DNA of 64,000 nt from NCBI GenBank assembly GCA_001600095.1, contig BCIX01000001.1, forward strand, positions 6,473,198 to 6,537,197, in the 5' to 3' direction. This stretch comes from Bullera alba (Eukaryota > Basidiomycota > Tremellomycetes > Tremellales > Bulleraceae). The translations under genes and the position numbers were made by a program. The notes under the pieces were generated by a model that saw only the letters and a program-made list of their open reading frames with translations, ran no database searches and had not been told where the DNA came from. This document shows positions 11,257 through 23,205 of this stretch, in pieces; position 1 is the first letter of the stretch, and every line of letters begins with the position of its first letter.

Positions 11257-13392
11257 ATGTCGCTCAATATCAGAGCACATCCTCATGACGCCTCGTCGAA
11301 CACCAGATCATCGTCGCGTTCGAGAAAGGTCATCATCGGATTCCTCATCATCCTCACGCTCTTCTTGATAGGCACAGTCATTGTGCTGTCGAGCGTCTCG
11401 TACTACCTCGGCATCCCCACATCCGCCTATCTTACCGAAGACGAGGTTGCTTGGAGCCCGGCCCATGTCATCAAGCCACTGCTATACGAGCCAGAAGGAT
11501 CGGCGATTCAGCACAGACGACGTAATGACACGTTGCCCAGTGCGAGCACAATAGATGAGGATTGGATTCAAATGGAGGACCAGTTAGAAGCGGAAGAAGA
11601 TCTGGAGGATCCCGCTGTTGAGCCAACAGCCCATACGTCCAGCGCAGACTCGGTCTCGATGCTAGCATCAGATGGAGAGTGGGACGTCGATGGTCGAGGT
11701 TCGGGCAACTACTGGATGAAGGCAAATTGGGATGGCCATGTTGATGGTACACACGACTGGACACGGCTATTCAATGTGTCTACGAGGTGAGGGACTGTGT
11801 TGTAGGCAGCGGAGATTGGAGCTGATTTGCCTTTCCTAAAGGCAAGGCGAGACTATTCCGCGACTCATCCATCAAACTTGGAAGAACGACATACTACCAC
11901 CGAAATGGAGGAAAGCTTGGAAAGAGTGTCGAGAGGGTATGCCTGACTAGTGAGTATGGCTGGTTCAATATCAGAAACGAATTGACCCCTCTCAGCGAGT
12001 ACATGTTGTGGACCGATGAAACGGCGAGGGAGTTTGTCAAGACCTTTTACCCCGCGCACCTGCACATGTACGACTCGTACAAGTACCCTATCCAGCGAGC
12101 GGACTCGATCCGATACTTCGTCCTGCACCACTTTGGCGGAGTGTACATGGATTTGGACATTGGCTGCAGAAGACGACTGGATCCTCTCCTCCAGGGTGAT
12201 TGGGATACGATCTTGCCAATCACGAAGCCAGTGAGTCGGATGTCCATGTTGTCATACAATGAGACAAGCTAACTCACTTGTGAAAGGTCGGTGTGTCAAA
12301 CGATCTGATCTTTTCCGCCAAGGGTTCAGCCTTCATGGACGATGTGGTCCATGCCCTACCAGCTTGGAACCACGAGTGGGTCAGCAATTACCCCACCGTC
12401 ATGTTCTCGACTGGGTGAGTGACGTCTCAAGATGCAAACCAGATCTCAAAACGGTTCTGACCTCACTCAGACCCATGTTCGTGTCGGGCCAATACGCGAT
12501 ATACTCCTCCGCTCACCCCATCACCGATGTACACCCAAGGGCGGAAGTTAGAATCCTACCCAAATCGCTTTACGGCAAAAACGCGCCAATGGCCACGGTC
12601 CCGCACTCGTTCTTCTCCCACTTCTATGGCTCGTCATGGCACGCCGACGACGCGGGATTCATCACCTTCCTCGGCTCGTGGGGCAAAAAGCTCATGTATG
12701 TCGGAGCGGTGGTCATCGTGCTTGGAATTCTACGTTTGATCTACCAGCGATACACAAAGTCTTCACCTCAGTACCAACTCATGTCGATACTTCCGACGGC
12801 ATCCTCCAGCTCGACCCATTCCGGTTCGACAACACCGCCCCTTGGCTCAAGCTATTCTGCATCGTCATCCCCGTACTCGCCCACGTCGGGATTCGACAAT
12901 CAGCAACTGCCGTCCGAAATTGCCAGTGCATTCAAGCGAGCTGGAAACCTCATCCTGGCAGCCCCTGCCACGCTACTACACGGAGATCGACGCAACGCTC
13001 GGCGGCGCAATGGACTTCTTTACTTTGTACCAGCAGCATTCCTGCCTACTACTACAGGTCGAGGGCGAACAGCATCCGAAGCTTCCCAATTGCCCCTGCG
13101 GCGGCCTAGGCGACAAGGCTCTGGACCTCTTGGAAGTGGAGTCAAGACCTCGGGCAAAGAGGTACCCCCACCGCCATACGAGAGAGAGTCTATGGATACG
13201 CCTCAGTTTGGAGAGAGGAGCGCATCGCCTATACCCATGAAGACGCTAGGCAGCGCTTTCCACGAGGAAGACATCGACATCTATTCTCGGGATGGCGAGT
13301 CGAGCTCGACATCAGAGTTCGACGTGGAGGGACCAGAGGAGGACGGCGACTGGGCCGCATGGGACGAAGGCAAGACCACGCCGAGGAGATAA
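11257..13392 (+). CDS. Inositol phosphorylceramide mannosyltransferase (GT32 family, Sur1/Csh1-like)
   Basis: This enzyme adds mannose to inositol phosphorylceramide in the Golgi to make MIPC. ATG 11257 begins a cytosolic N terminus followed by one signal anchor (VIIGFLIILTLFLIGTVIVL). A Ser/Glu-rich stem leads to the GT32 domain: IPRLIHQTWKND, MPDYEYMLWTDE, and the metal-binding DxD in HFGGVYMDLDIGC, then DLIFSAKGS and SHFYGSSWHADD. A second membrane helix (LMYVGAVVIVLGILRLIY) and a long disordered cytosolic tail ending at 13392 follow. The intron at about 11948-11997 must be spliced to join PDY to EYMLWTDE. The frame opens further upstream at 11146 but that codon is GTG. The DxD context and two-helix layout fit Sur1/Csg1/Csh1; the tail is much longer than in budding yeast. 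Confidence 0.88.
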
Positions 13393-13847
13393 GGCAAAAC
13401 CGGAGCCGCACTGCTGCCAGATGCCAGGCGCGGTTGATCGCAAAATGGTTCAGCGGGAATCATACTGCAGCTTGGGCTGGCCGGGCAGTTTCGAAGGGGA
13501 TCGTCCAATTGACTTGGCACCCGCTCGTGAATCGAGTAGCATGCTTGCGCGACATTTTATCACATAATAGCATGGCAGTTCAGCTGTTTGTCGGTGCCCT
13601 ACGATGGCAAGTCTCTTTAGAGCCTTCACATATTGTACAGATAGCCATGCAGCTGCGATCAGTACTAGATACTCTGATCATCGTCGACAATGCGACTCGC
13701 CCTCGGTCAAATCGGCAATGAATTTCACCTCCACTTCGGAGCGAGATTTTGTTGACGAGCTCGAGATTCAGCTCGGCTCTGATGAAGGTTGACTGGGTTC
13801 ATTCGTAAGCTTCACAGCTATAGAGCTATAGTATCCTATCCAGCAAC
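13393..13847. other. Intergenic spacer between two plus-strand genes
   Basis: 3' UTR of the MIPC synthase gene and the promoter of ELP4. No supported coding or RNA feature seen. Confidence 0.5.
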
Positions 13848-15696
13848 ATGCCCTCGTTCACCAGGAGGGCTACAGCCAGCCATAAGCCCCCTCCGGGCGG
13901 CACTGTCCCTTCGCCGTCGACCTGCAATCCACCGCTATACCTCACATCTACCGGTATTCCCTCGCTCGATGATCTTTTGGGCACCGGCGGCCTTCCTCTT
14001 GGATGCGTGATGTGTTTGTCGACCCCTGATGAGCAAACGAGCTGGGCACGACTCGTCGAGCGGTACTGGATAGCCCAGGGTTTAGTGAACGGACAGAAGT
14101 CCCTAGCCATAGGGGATGCGCTGGACATGAAGGAGGTTGTCAAAGGGTGCATGTGGGTGGATGAGCGATACAACACCGAAGACAAAGAAGGCGGGAGCGA
14201 GAGCGAAGGCGAAGGGATGGATCAAGATGATGGCAGGACAAAGATCGCGTGGAGATATGAACGGATGAAGAAGTTTCAAACTACAGCCAGCAGTCAAGGT
14301 GAGTGCTGAATGTGGAGAGATAGTGCGACCTTGCAGGAAGTGCTGAGCTCTTCGTTAGGCAATGCGCAAGAGCTCAACCTGATGACTGTGATCCCCGGTG
14401 ATATCGTTGAACACCTGGAAAAGACAGGCGTACAGACGTATATCAATCTCAACGCCAGCTCGGATGCCCCTGAAACGTCAACGACCAGTCCAGCCTGGAC
14501 GTCGATGAGAGCAGTTCTTCGGTCCGTTCAAGAGATCTTAGCGAAGCACGATGACAAGACAGTGCTGAGAATCACGGTACATGAGCTAGGCGGGATAGAG
14601 TGGAATGACCCGACTCAAGCTGTAAGTGAGCAGTTGGCAACTCTACCTAGGCAGGTGAAAGAGCAGGTCGAGATGTAAACGGAACTGTATGGAGCATCGC
14701 TGATTTGGTCTCATACCCAGGAGGTCCACCGGTTTATCCATTCGCTCCGAGGCATGATACGGTCTCGTTCAGCGGTCGTTTTGGTCACTTTACCCCCAAG
14801 CTCGTTGATCCCGCCCTCGAAGGGATTAGAGTCTCGCAGTTACGAGGAATGGATGACTAGCTTGGGCTGGGCTGTCGACGCGTTGATAGAGCTCAAAGGG
14901 TTTGGTAGTGAGTCCGATGCGAGGTCACGTCCATCCAGACCAAGCTAGATTGTGTGCTGATTTGGGCTTGCCACGCTCAGATGACCCAACTCTCCCGCCA
15001 ATGTTCCACCCGCTGCATGGTCTTCTTTCCATACCCACATTCCCAACCACGCATCACCTCCTTCCTCCGACACTGAAGAACTCGTCTCTACTGGGCATAT
15101 CGTCGAACAACGAAGGGGGAGGCGGTGGTGCCGGGGAGAACAACCTCGGGTTCAGGCTCAAACGCAAGCGGTTCGTTATCGAGACTGTCCACCTGGGCAT
15201 CGAAGGCGGAACCGGGGAGAGGAGGACCGAGCCCGTCAAAGACGTCTCCAGGGTGATGGATACCGTCTCCACCTCTGCGCGGTCGGCGCCCGCGGGCTCG
15301 GGCATCGATCAGGCCGAAGGAGTGGAAAAGGTCATATCGGCAGTGTCAGCAGGGAAACATGGTCTGCCCGGTGCAGAGGATCAGATGACCATCAACGGAG
15401 TGAAAGCAAGACCGGCGGGTGCCGATAAAGACTTGCAACAGGGCAAGAAGAAACCAAGAGCCAGAGTCCGTTTCGGAGAGGACGAGGTCATGGAGATGAC
15501 ACAACCGGCGCCCGAAGTACAAGTCGGGCAGGATCACATTCCCGAAGTCCGCGCAGACCAGTCAGCTGATCACGGGCACGGGCATGATCACCACCATGGC
15601 CACGGTCATGATCATCAACATCCACCTCGCCAGAACCAGCACCCACCAGCAAAAGCGACGATAAGGCACGACAGGATGGATCTTTACGAGTTTTAG
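13848..15696 (+). CDS. ELP4: Elongator complex subunit Elp4 with a His-rich C-terminal tail
   Basis: Elp4 forms the RecA-like Elp456 ring of Elongator, which is needed for wobble-uridine modification of tRNA. The N terminus (PPLYLTSTGIPSLDDLLGTG) matches the start of the PAXNEB domain, with a degenerate P-loop region GGLPLGCVMCLSTPDEQTS, as is usual for Elp4. Removing the intron from 14299 to the acceptor just before AGCTCAACC joins SSQ to ELNLMTVIPGDIVEHLEK. Later exons give HSLRGMIRSR-type and FHPLHGLLSIPTFPTTHH segments and the final strand LKRKRFVIETVHLGIEGG. After the domain comes a disordered extension of about 150 residues, with many His in HGHGHDHHHGHGHDHQH (15565-15635). The end is a TAG at 15694-15696, tail to tail with the beta-glucosidase. 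Confidence 0.87.
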
Positions 15697-15930
15697 TCAT
15701 ACAGAAGTTGTCATCCAGCACCGATCTGTTCATCGTTCTCCTGAGGGACTGGTCTCTGGTCATGATTCATTTGCACTCGTTGCAGACATATGCGGATAGA
15801 TAGTGCAGATACTAGATGCATGAAGTACTGATTCGAACCAGCTTCTTTTGATGACTTCTCAGGCCCGTATTGCCCCACTTCTCCCAAAATTGTTACAAGA
15901 TGATCGCTACAAACTCTCCTAGACACTGTC

Positions 15931-18665
15931 TTACAGACCGACCCACTCGAGCTCCTCCTCGATGGTGAACTTGGCGTCACCGTACATGGTCTGAGCGTCG
16001 GTTCCGACCTTGACGGACCATTCTCCCAGCTCGGCCCTCCACGTCTTCCAGACATCGTCCCAGTGCGTCACGGCGTACTTGTCCAACGTGACCTCGACAG
16101 TCTTTGTCGCTCCTGGTGCGAGGTCGTACACCTTCTCGAACGCCTGGAGGGACCATTGTGGGTGCTTGAGACTGGTGGCCGTCTCGGTGGGTGGCTGAGT
16201 GTAGAAGTGGACAGAGTGGTGACCGGCGACTTTACCAGTGTTCTTGACCGTCACACTGGCCTTGAGCGACCAGTTCTCGGCGTTTTCCTTCTTCTTGTTG
16301 AACGGACCCTTTGGTGGCGCCTGGGTGATCTTGAGGTCAGAGTACTCGAAAGTCGTGTACGACAGACCGTGACCGTAAGGGAAGAGTGGCTTGATCTCTC
16401 GAGCGTTGTGGTGCTTGTATCCGACCCAGATACCCTCCTCGTAGTGGATCTTCTCACGGGCAGACTTGTAGTTGAGGTTGGCAGCAATGTCGGCTTGCCT
16501 GACTGGAAGGGAGACTGATAGTCGACCAGACGGGTTGATCTTGCCGTACACGACGTCGGCGATGGCGTTACCGGCCTCGTTACCACCGTACCAGGCATAG
16601 ACGACCGAGGCGACCTTGTCGACCCATGGCATGGCAACCGCGGAACCGGCCTGGATCACGACCACGGTGTTGGGGTTGGCGTCGGCGACGGCGCTGATGA
16701 GCTCGTTGGTGTTCAGGGGTAGGTCGAGGGTGGGTCTGTCGAAACCCTCAGACTCCCAATCGGCGTTCAGACCAACGACGAGAACAGGAACATCGACCTT
16801 CTTGGCCAACTCGACGGCGTCCTTGACGGCCTCGTCGGGCTTGTAGACCTGGAAAGCACCAATTCGGAAACCGGTAATGTTGAAGGGCGTGTTTCGGTCG
16901 GCACCGGCACCAGCCTTTCGGCCGTCGTGGACCGCCTTGAGCTTGTACTGCTTGCCCTTTTGGACCTTGATCGAGCCCTTGACCTCTTGAGTACCGTTAC
17001 CGAAGTATGCCGAGCCGTAGTCTCCCTTGACATTCTCGACCACCAGCTGGTCATCGAGGTAGAGCCAACCCTGGCCAGTGACAACGACACCAAACTCGTA
17101 CTCGCCGTCGATGGGGGCGGTGAAGATAGCGTTGACCTCTGTGATCCACTCTGAGCCGGTCTTGTCTGGGTGTGCGTAGTCTGCCATCATGTAGTCGGTC
17201 GTGTCGGCAACCTTCTCATCGAAGGCCTTGGAAGCCTGCTTTCCGCTCTCGAGGTTGTAGTGGGCCAAGTTGACACCGGCCTTTCCGTCCAAGGTGGTGA
17301 AGTTCTCATCCAACTGAGGAAGGAATTTGGAGGTGATGGCACCGAAGGCGTACTCGATCTCGACGCCCTCTGGCTTGTTGTCGACAAGGGCCTCGTAAGG
17401 GGTTTGCGACCAAGCTGCCTTGAGCTGAGCGGAACCACCACCGGTGATGACCTTGGTCTTGGCGTTGGGACCGATGACGGCGATCTTCTTGTTCTTGATT
17501 GGGAGAGCCTCTTTCTCGTTCTTGAGCAGAACGATACCCTCTCCGGCCAGACGTCGGAGCAGTTTCGCATCGGCGTCTTTCTCGTCCCATCTAGTCTTCT
17601 CGTCGCTGGGCTCGGCGTAGACGAGGTCTTGGTTGAGTCGAGCGAGTTTCTGGACCCAGGTGAGAACGTTGCCGGCAACGGTGTCGATCTGTCTCATGTC
17701 GATCTTGTGGGCGCCGAGAAGGTGCAAGACCTGTGTAGGGTTTCGCCAGATGGTTGGACCAGGCATCTCGAGGTCGAGGGTGGCGTTGATCGACTCGCTG
17801 ACCGAGTAGGTACCGTACCAGTCGCTCATGACTAGACCCTCGTGCTCGAATTCGCCTCGGAGGACGTCTTTGAGGATTCGAGTGCTCTCGGAGCAGTGGG
17901 TACCGTTGACCTTGTTGTACGAGGTCATGTAAGCCCAGGGAGTTGCCTTCTTCTGGGCGATCTGGAATGGTCGGAGGTAGATTTCTCGGAAAGCTCGCTC
18001 GCCGATGATCGAGTCTTCGCCCATTCGCTCGTGCTCCTGGTCGTTACCGATAAAGTGCTTGATGGTGGCACTGACGTTCTCGGATTGCAGACCGTTGACG
18101 TAGGATGCGGCGACCAGACCAGAGTGAGTGGGGTCTTCGGAGAAGGACTCGAACGCTCGACCACCGAGGGGAGATCGCTGGATGTTGATAGTTGGGGCGA
18201 GGAGGCAGACGGCGTTTCTGGCCTTGGTCTCGGCGGCGAGGAGTCTACCGGCCTCGTGGGTGAGCTCCTTGGAGAAGGCGGCACCAACGGCCGTGGAGTT
18301 TGGCAGAGCAGAGGCGGGCGCTGAAGCGGGCCGTCAGCTCTTGATCTTCCTTCAAGTGACGGTGGGAAGCTGCACTCACTCATGTTGTAGAAACTGCCTC
18401 CTCGGGCACCGTTAGGCCCGTCGGTGACCTTGATGGTCGGGATGTTAAGTCGGGGGATTGGGACGGTGCTGATGAGTCTCTGTCAGCTGGCTGCTCAGAC
18501 GATGAAGATGAAGACTTGAGCTACTCACTCCCACCACGTTCGACCTGCTAGCAAAGAGATCTTCTCGTTGACCGTGAGCTTCTTGAGAAGCTCTGGGACC
18601 GAGGCATCTAGGAAAGAGCGGTCCATGGTGTGGTTGGAGCCGGCTTGGCTGGCGGTGACGGACAT
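15931..18665 (-). CDS. GH3 beta-glucosidase with PA14 domain, apparently cytosolic
   Basis: Hydrolyses beta-glucosides from the non-reducing end. ATG 18665 gives MSVTASQAGSNHTMDRSF with no signal peptide; a second ATG lies at about 18626. Two small introns near 18520 and 18350 precede one long exon. Domain order: GH3 N-terminal barrel, with nucleophile Asp in GLVMSDWYGTYS; GH3 C-terminal sandwich beginning GEGIVLLKNEKEALPI; an inserted PA14 domain (FTAPIDGEYEFGVVVTGQGW to KLKAVHDGRK); the rest of the sandwich, with the probable acid/base Glu in NADWESEGFDRP; and a fibronectin-III-like end from about SVTVKNTGKVAGHH. About 840 residues, the size of PA14-type yeast beta-glucosidases such as Kluyveromyces BglI. 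A TATATA box lies about 110 bp upstream, suggesting regulated expression. Confidence 0.92.
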
Positions 18666-19354
18666 GATTGCGGATGTGTTTAGGGTAAAGATACACTAAT
18701 CGAACAGACAAGCGAGGAGAAGAGAGACGAGGGGGAAGTAGTTGTGAAGACATGGCCCCCCTCAACCTCGATGGCTATATACCCTCCCTCGCCTGTAGCA
18801 ACACAGGAGAGCAAGCGGAGTCTTGGACCGGCAGCCACTCGGTGCGGCTTCGGAAAAACGAGTGTCGTAGGTTATTTATCCGATCGGCCAATTCAGATCG
18901 GATAAACAGGAATAAGCCGGCCGACCGAACATTATGCATTAGCGATTTGCCTCCCTGCGGTGAGCAACTGAGCGCTGAGCGCTGACTGAGCATCGAGCAT
19001 TGAGCAAGTCAGGATCAATGGCATGTTCCAGCGTCAGCTTGGATACGTCTTGGTAAGCGACGCGGACGAAGGGTACTCCTCCGACTTGCACATCGATGGT
19101 GTGGTCAACAGAAGGCGACGACTGATTGAGGGCCTGCGCACCAAAACGAGGTCTGTGCGCTGAACTGACACGGTGGTCTGTGCGACGTGCGATTCGAAGG
19201 GGTCCTTTGGGATCAAAAGCTGACGCGACTGGCACTGATTGAGACTATACTTGTCTTCTCACCTTTTGATACTACATCTCACTTTGGGCAACTCCACGCC
19301 GCACAGCTAAATTCGACCACAACAGCAACAGAGCCTTACAGCACCCGTTCAATC
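18666..19354. other. Divergent promoter region between the beta-glucosidase and MND1
   Basis: It contains a TATATA at 18776 and a stretch rich in short GAGC-type repeats near 18965-19010. No supported coding sequence. Confidence 0.5.
18776..18781 (-). promoter_or_regulatory. TATA box (TATATA) for the beta-glucosidase gene
   Basis: The palindromic TATATA sits about 110 bp upstream of the minus-strand ATG at 18665. The plus-strand neighbour starts almost 600 bp away, so assignment to the glucosidase is preferred. Confidence 0.5.
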
Positions 19355-20522
19355 ATGTCGAAGCGAGGTCTGAGCAGGGAGGAGAAGAAGACAAAGAGTC
19401 AGTCACCAGTGTCTCCACCATCAGCGAGATTCCCTCCATCTCGGACTATACCGTGACGAAGTTAATGTGTCTCTTAGTGATGGAGTTGTTCCACGAGAAT
19501 GTACGTGTCGGGGGCGGCCGTAATGCTGATCAGAGCAGAGCGAGTTCTTCACCATGAAGGAGTTGGAGAAGAATGCGCCGAGTGAGTATGACCTTCCTTC
19601 CTTCCTTCCTCGTCCCTTCACGTCTCTATGCACTAGATGAGAGCATGCTATCTGCACTTTCGCACCTCTTAGGCATATGGGATCATACTGACAGCTGTCT
19701 CTTAGAACAAAAGGGCATCACGCAACAGACCGTCAAGGAGATCGTGGATGAGTTGGTCAGTGATGGTATGATCAACATGGACAAGATGTGAGTGAGCCAA
19801 TGAAACCACTTTCCTCCTCCCGCCTCTGTCCCCGCCAGTACTGACGACCACGCAGCGGGACCGGCAACTGTGAGGATCTCAGCTAAGAGGAAAGAGCTCG
19901 TTTGACGGCTTGTACAGACTACTGGGCATTTCCTTCTGCTTCAGGTGCTATGGTGGGTTCTGACAGACAGCTCAGCCATCTCAGTCTACCCAGTGACCTG
20001 AATGAGCTGATAGTGTGCTTGGCGTAGAAAACGGCGGCAGTGACCAAAGCGACCAAAGAGCTCGAAGGGCTGAATGGCAAGCTGGCCGAAACCCACTCGG
20101 CTATGAAGGAAAGTGGGAAGGGGAGGGAGGATACCGTGAGTTGCATGCCACTCCAATTTACGAGACTTGGTCTGACAGCTATGCATAAGGCCGAGCGACG
20201 ACAGCTGCTTGCAGAGCTGGAATCCCTCAATGCCACCTCGGTCGAGCTCAAAGCTGAACTCGAGGCATTTGGTGCTGCGGACCCAGCCAAGTTCGAGAAG
20301 AAGAAGAAGGCAGTCCAAGTCTGCAAAGAAGCCGCAGGTCGCTGGACCGACAATACCATGATCCTACTGCAATATGCCTGTAGCATGGGCGCGGAAGTGG
20401 AAATGATCAGGCAGGTCTTGGGTATCGGTCAGTTACCAGATGGTGATAGCAGCCAACGCTATAGCTCACTCTACCTCCATCTAGGCGAGACATGGGAGGA
20501 TCTGCCATATTCTGAAAGGTAG
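19355..20522 (+). CDS. MND1: Meiotic nuclear division protein Mnd1
   Basis: Mnd1 pairs with Hop2 and stimulates Dmc1/Rad51 strand exchange in meiosis. Exon 1 (19355-19397) gives MSKRGLSREEKKTK, the conserved Mnd1 opening. A 23-nt exon (19478-19500) adds MMELFHEN, followed by SEFFTMKELEKNAPK and KGITQQTVKEIVDELVSDGMI, which together form the winged helix. GTGNYYWAFPS and a long coiled coil (RRQLLAELESLNATSVELKAEL) follow, then CKEAAGRWTDNTMIL. The last intron joins LGIG to ETWEDLPYSER and a TAG at 20522. About 215 residues, matching the family length. Seven or so short introns split it, and unspliced frames show only fragments. The call is secure from the co-linear motifs. Confidence 0.92.
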
Positions 20523-20932
20523 TTCGGTAGTATGGAACCCTTGGCATCGGGTTCAGTTGTACAGTATCGGTCTCAGTCTTCATGCTCCACGGCGATTCTC
20601 GTCCAATCATACATGACATCAGGAATGCAAAAGGGCGAACAGTTCTAAACATCACAAAGCGTCTTGCTGCGGACAAATGATGTGGACAGCGTGGTCGGGA
20701 TGGTGGTAGGTATACCATGACATGACACTGATGTGGTTTTTGTACAGGATACGGATCGAATCGAAAGGTGAACGCTAGCTCCATCCTCGTCGTTAATCCT
20801 TCTAAGTGTTTTTGGTGTATCGTCGCGTCGATCGCGGTCTGCTTCCTATCGTACAGCTCTCAAGCTCATCTCCTTCTGAACATCCTTCCTCCACCAACTC
20901 GTCTCACATCGGCATGGAGAGCACGCCGCAGA
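20523..20932. other. Tail-to-tail spacer between MND1 and the PRPP synthetase gene
   Basis: 3' UTR sequence of both convergent genes. No supported feature found. Confidence 0.5.
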
Positions 20933-22517
20933 CTAGATGTATGCCTGCTTGAACAGCGCAGAAATAGACTCTCCATTGTGGGTCCTCCTTATGCTCTCGG
21001 CGAGGACGGGCGCAATGTCGAGCGTCTCCAGGACGCCGTTGGACATCTTGATTCGTTCCGTCTGGTCGATCGAGTTAGTGACCTGATAAGATTCAGCTGA
21101 GCCGCTCTCAAAACTAAGACGACATCTGAACTCACGATCAGCTTCTCCACCGGAAGATCCTGCAAGTTCTCCATGGTGTTTTCCGACAGCAAACCTGATC
21201 CTTATTCAGCATCGCTCTTCCTCTTCCTACCCAAGGCACTCACCATGCGAGATCAGCGCGTAGACCTCCTTCGCACCATTCTCCCTCAGCACACCAGCGG
21301 CCAGCCTGATGGTGTGTCCGGTATCGATCATGTCATCGATCAAGATCGCAATCCGTCCTTTGACATCTCCGACCAGCAATTCCATCTTCTCCACGATATT
21401 CGAGTCGTCATCCGAGTCGGGACTCAACGAGCCGGAATCCGAGCCTGCAGGTGTGGGTGGGACAGTGGGGATGATGGACGCCGACATGTCTCTCCTTCGT
21501 TTTCTGTTGATCAGGGCAAAGTCAAGGTTGAGCTGGTCTGCCAATGCAGTCGCCCTACAATCACATAAGCGTGTATTACAGCGGAAAATGATTCCTGACT
21601 CACCTCTTGGCACCACCGGCGTCGGGACTGACGATGATGGCGTTTTTCCAATTTGGGATCTCCTGCTTGATATAGCTCATCATGCTTGGTTCCGACCAAA
21701 GGTTGTCGACTGGGATGTCGAAGAAGCCTTGGATCTGCGAAGCGTGCAGGTCCATGGTGATCACGTGGTCTGCTCCAGCCACCGTCAAGAGGTTTGCGAC
21801 GAGTCTACCACCCTTCCTGTCAGCAACGAAATTGCAACACCGCGGTCCTCTTCTCTTTCACTCACTTTGCCGTGATTGGCGCCCGCGACTTGTCTTTCTT
21901 GTCCTGCCTAGCATATGGATAGCACGGGATGACGGCCGTGATTCGCTTGGCTGAAGCTGTCCTGCATGCTGGACGGGGGTTAGGTGCTTTCCGGCATCCC
22001 ACTCCTTATCCTCACCAGAGATCATGATGAGCAGTTCCATCAAGTGGTCGTTGATCAAGGGCGGGCTGGGCGACTGCAGGATGAAGACATCCTCGTCACG
22101 GACCGACGAGTGGATCTGGACCGAAGTCTCGAGCGATAGGAACTTTGAGACATGGCACGGGGTGAGAGCGATACCGAGTCTGCAAGTTTGAACGGTAGAG
22201 GTGGAGGTAGGTCAGGTGAAACAGGGTGATTCGAGGGGACAGAGCGACGATCCATCAGCAAATGCTCCTTTAATCTCCGACAAACGTTCATCCAGCTAAA
22301 CCACAAACGTGCGAGGATGTCGAAAGGATGCTCGTTGATGGAGTTGGAGTGGGAAGGAATGGGTGAAGAACGTCGAGCTCACCTATCCGCAACGGCAGCA
22401 GCTAGCTTTGGGTGACTGTTGCCTATGAGGAATTGGTATCAGAAGTGAGACACTGAGCCGCAGATTCGTGCTCGGCTCACCTGTGAGCAGCCTTATGGAG
22501 TTTCCAGTCTGATGCAT
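20933..22517 (-). CDS. Ribose-phosphate pyrophosphokinase (PRPP synthetase) subunit with an inserted segment
   Basis: Makes PRPP from ribose-5-phosphate and ATP for nucleotide, His and Trp synthesis. ATG 22517 gives [20 protein letters not shown] after splicing, then [37 protein letters not shown], the pocket [43 protein letters not shown] and [10 protein letters not shown]. The PRPP loop reads [13 protein letters not shown] instead of the commoner DDMADTCGT. Between LINRKRRR and [11 protein letters not shown] lies an extra segment of about 35 residues, rich in Pro, Ser and Asp. It interrupts the flexible region, as the non-homologous regions of yeast Prs1 and Prs5 do. The end is SALFKQAYI and a TAG at 20933. 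Fungi carry several PRS paralogues; this one resembles the Prs5/Prs1-type subunit but the paralogue is not assigned. Confidence 0.88.
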
Positions 22518-23205
22518 GTTGGCGTCGAGTCTACGTTGACGATGAACCGAGTCTGCAGTGGTCGACTAGGCCAAGGATGTCACTTGACCCAAATTTTTCG
22601 ACAGAGTGCTGACAGCTGCGAGGTGCTAAGCCAAAGTTCCAATTGACAGAAGCGCGGGTGAGAAGTTGGTCTTGGGGGTTGGTTTGGGGTGTTCGTTACG
22701 GATTCGACATGAGAGTGTGGTGATGAGCTGAGAGAGAAGATGCGACAACTACAGAGCACCCGACTGTGACGAATGGCACAGTAGACGTTGGATGGATGAT
22801 GAGCGAAATCCCTGTTACCCCGCCTTTGCTATTTGCCAAAAATCTGGAATTGGGAATGACCTGGAATGACGGATTAAGCGGCTCTGGTCCGAAACTCGGC
22901 CCGGGGTAATGGAAGGAGTTGGAGTGACTACGGATACATCTGATCCCGCTAATGCCCGTTCCGTGGCATTTCACTACAATCATTCGAGCCTGCTTTAAAG
23001 TTGGACTGGAGTTGGACAACCGTCTTCGCTGTGCTTAGATTCAGTCACTGTCAAGTCACTGTTCAGAATACTGGTATCGACGGGTAATCAAACGACCGCG
23101 CCGCCTCAAAAGTGCTCAAGCAATTGGGCATACCGCACGCATCAGCTGGCCTAGCGACTATCTTACAATCTTTCTATCGATATTGGAAAGCTTGATTGAA
23201 CAAAC
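22518..23205. promoter_or_regulatory. Divergent promoter between PRPP synthetase and eIF2A
   Basis: 688 bp serve two head-to-head genes. GTTACCCCG near 22815 and CGGGGTAAT near 22902 form an inverted pair about 90 bp apart that could be a factor site, but this is inference. No TATA box seen. Confidence 0.4.

Noticed and set aside
17170..17835. 221-codon plus-strand open frame inside the beta-glucosidase region
   Set aside because: It is antisense to the GH3 coding exon, rich in Val, Leu and Gly from complementary codons, and has no domain.
18963..19012. GAGC-rich degenerate repeats between the beta-glucosidase and MND1
   Set aside because: Units vary too much in length and sequence to call a tandem array or a defined factor-binding cluster.
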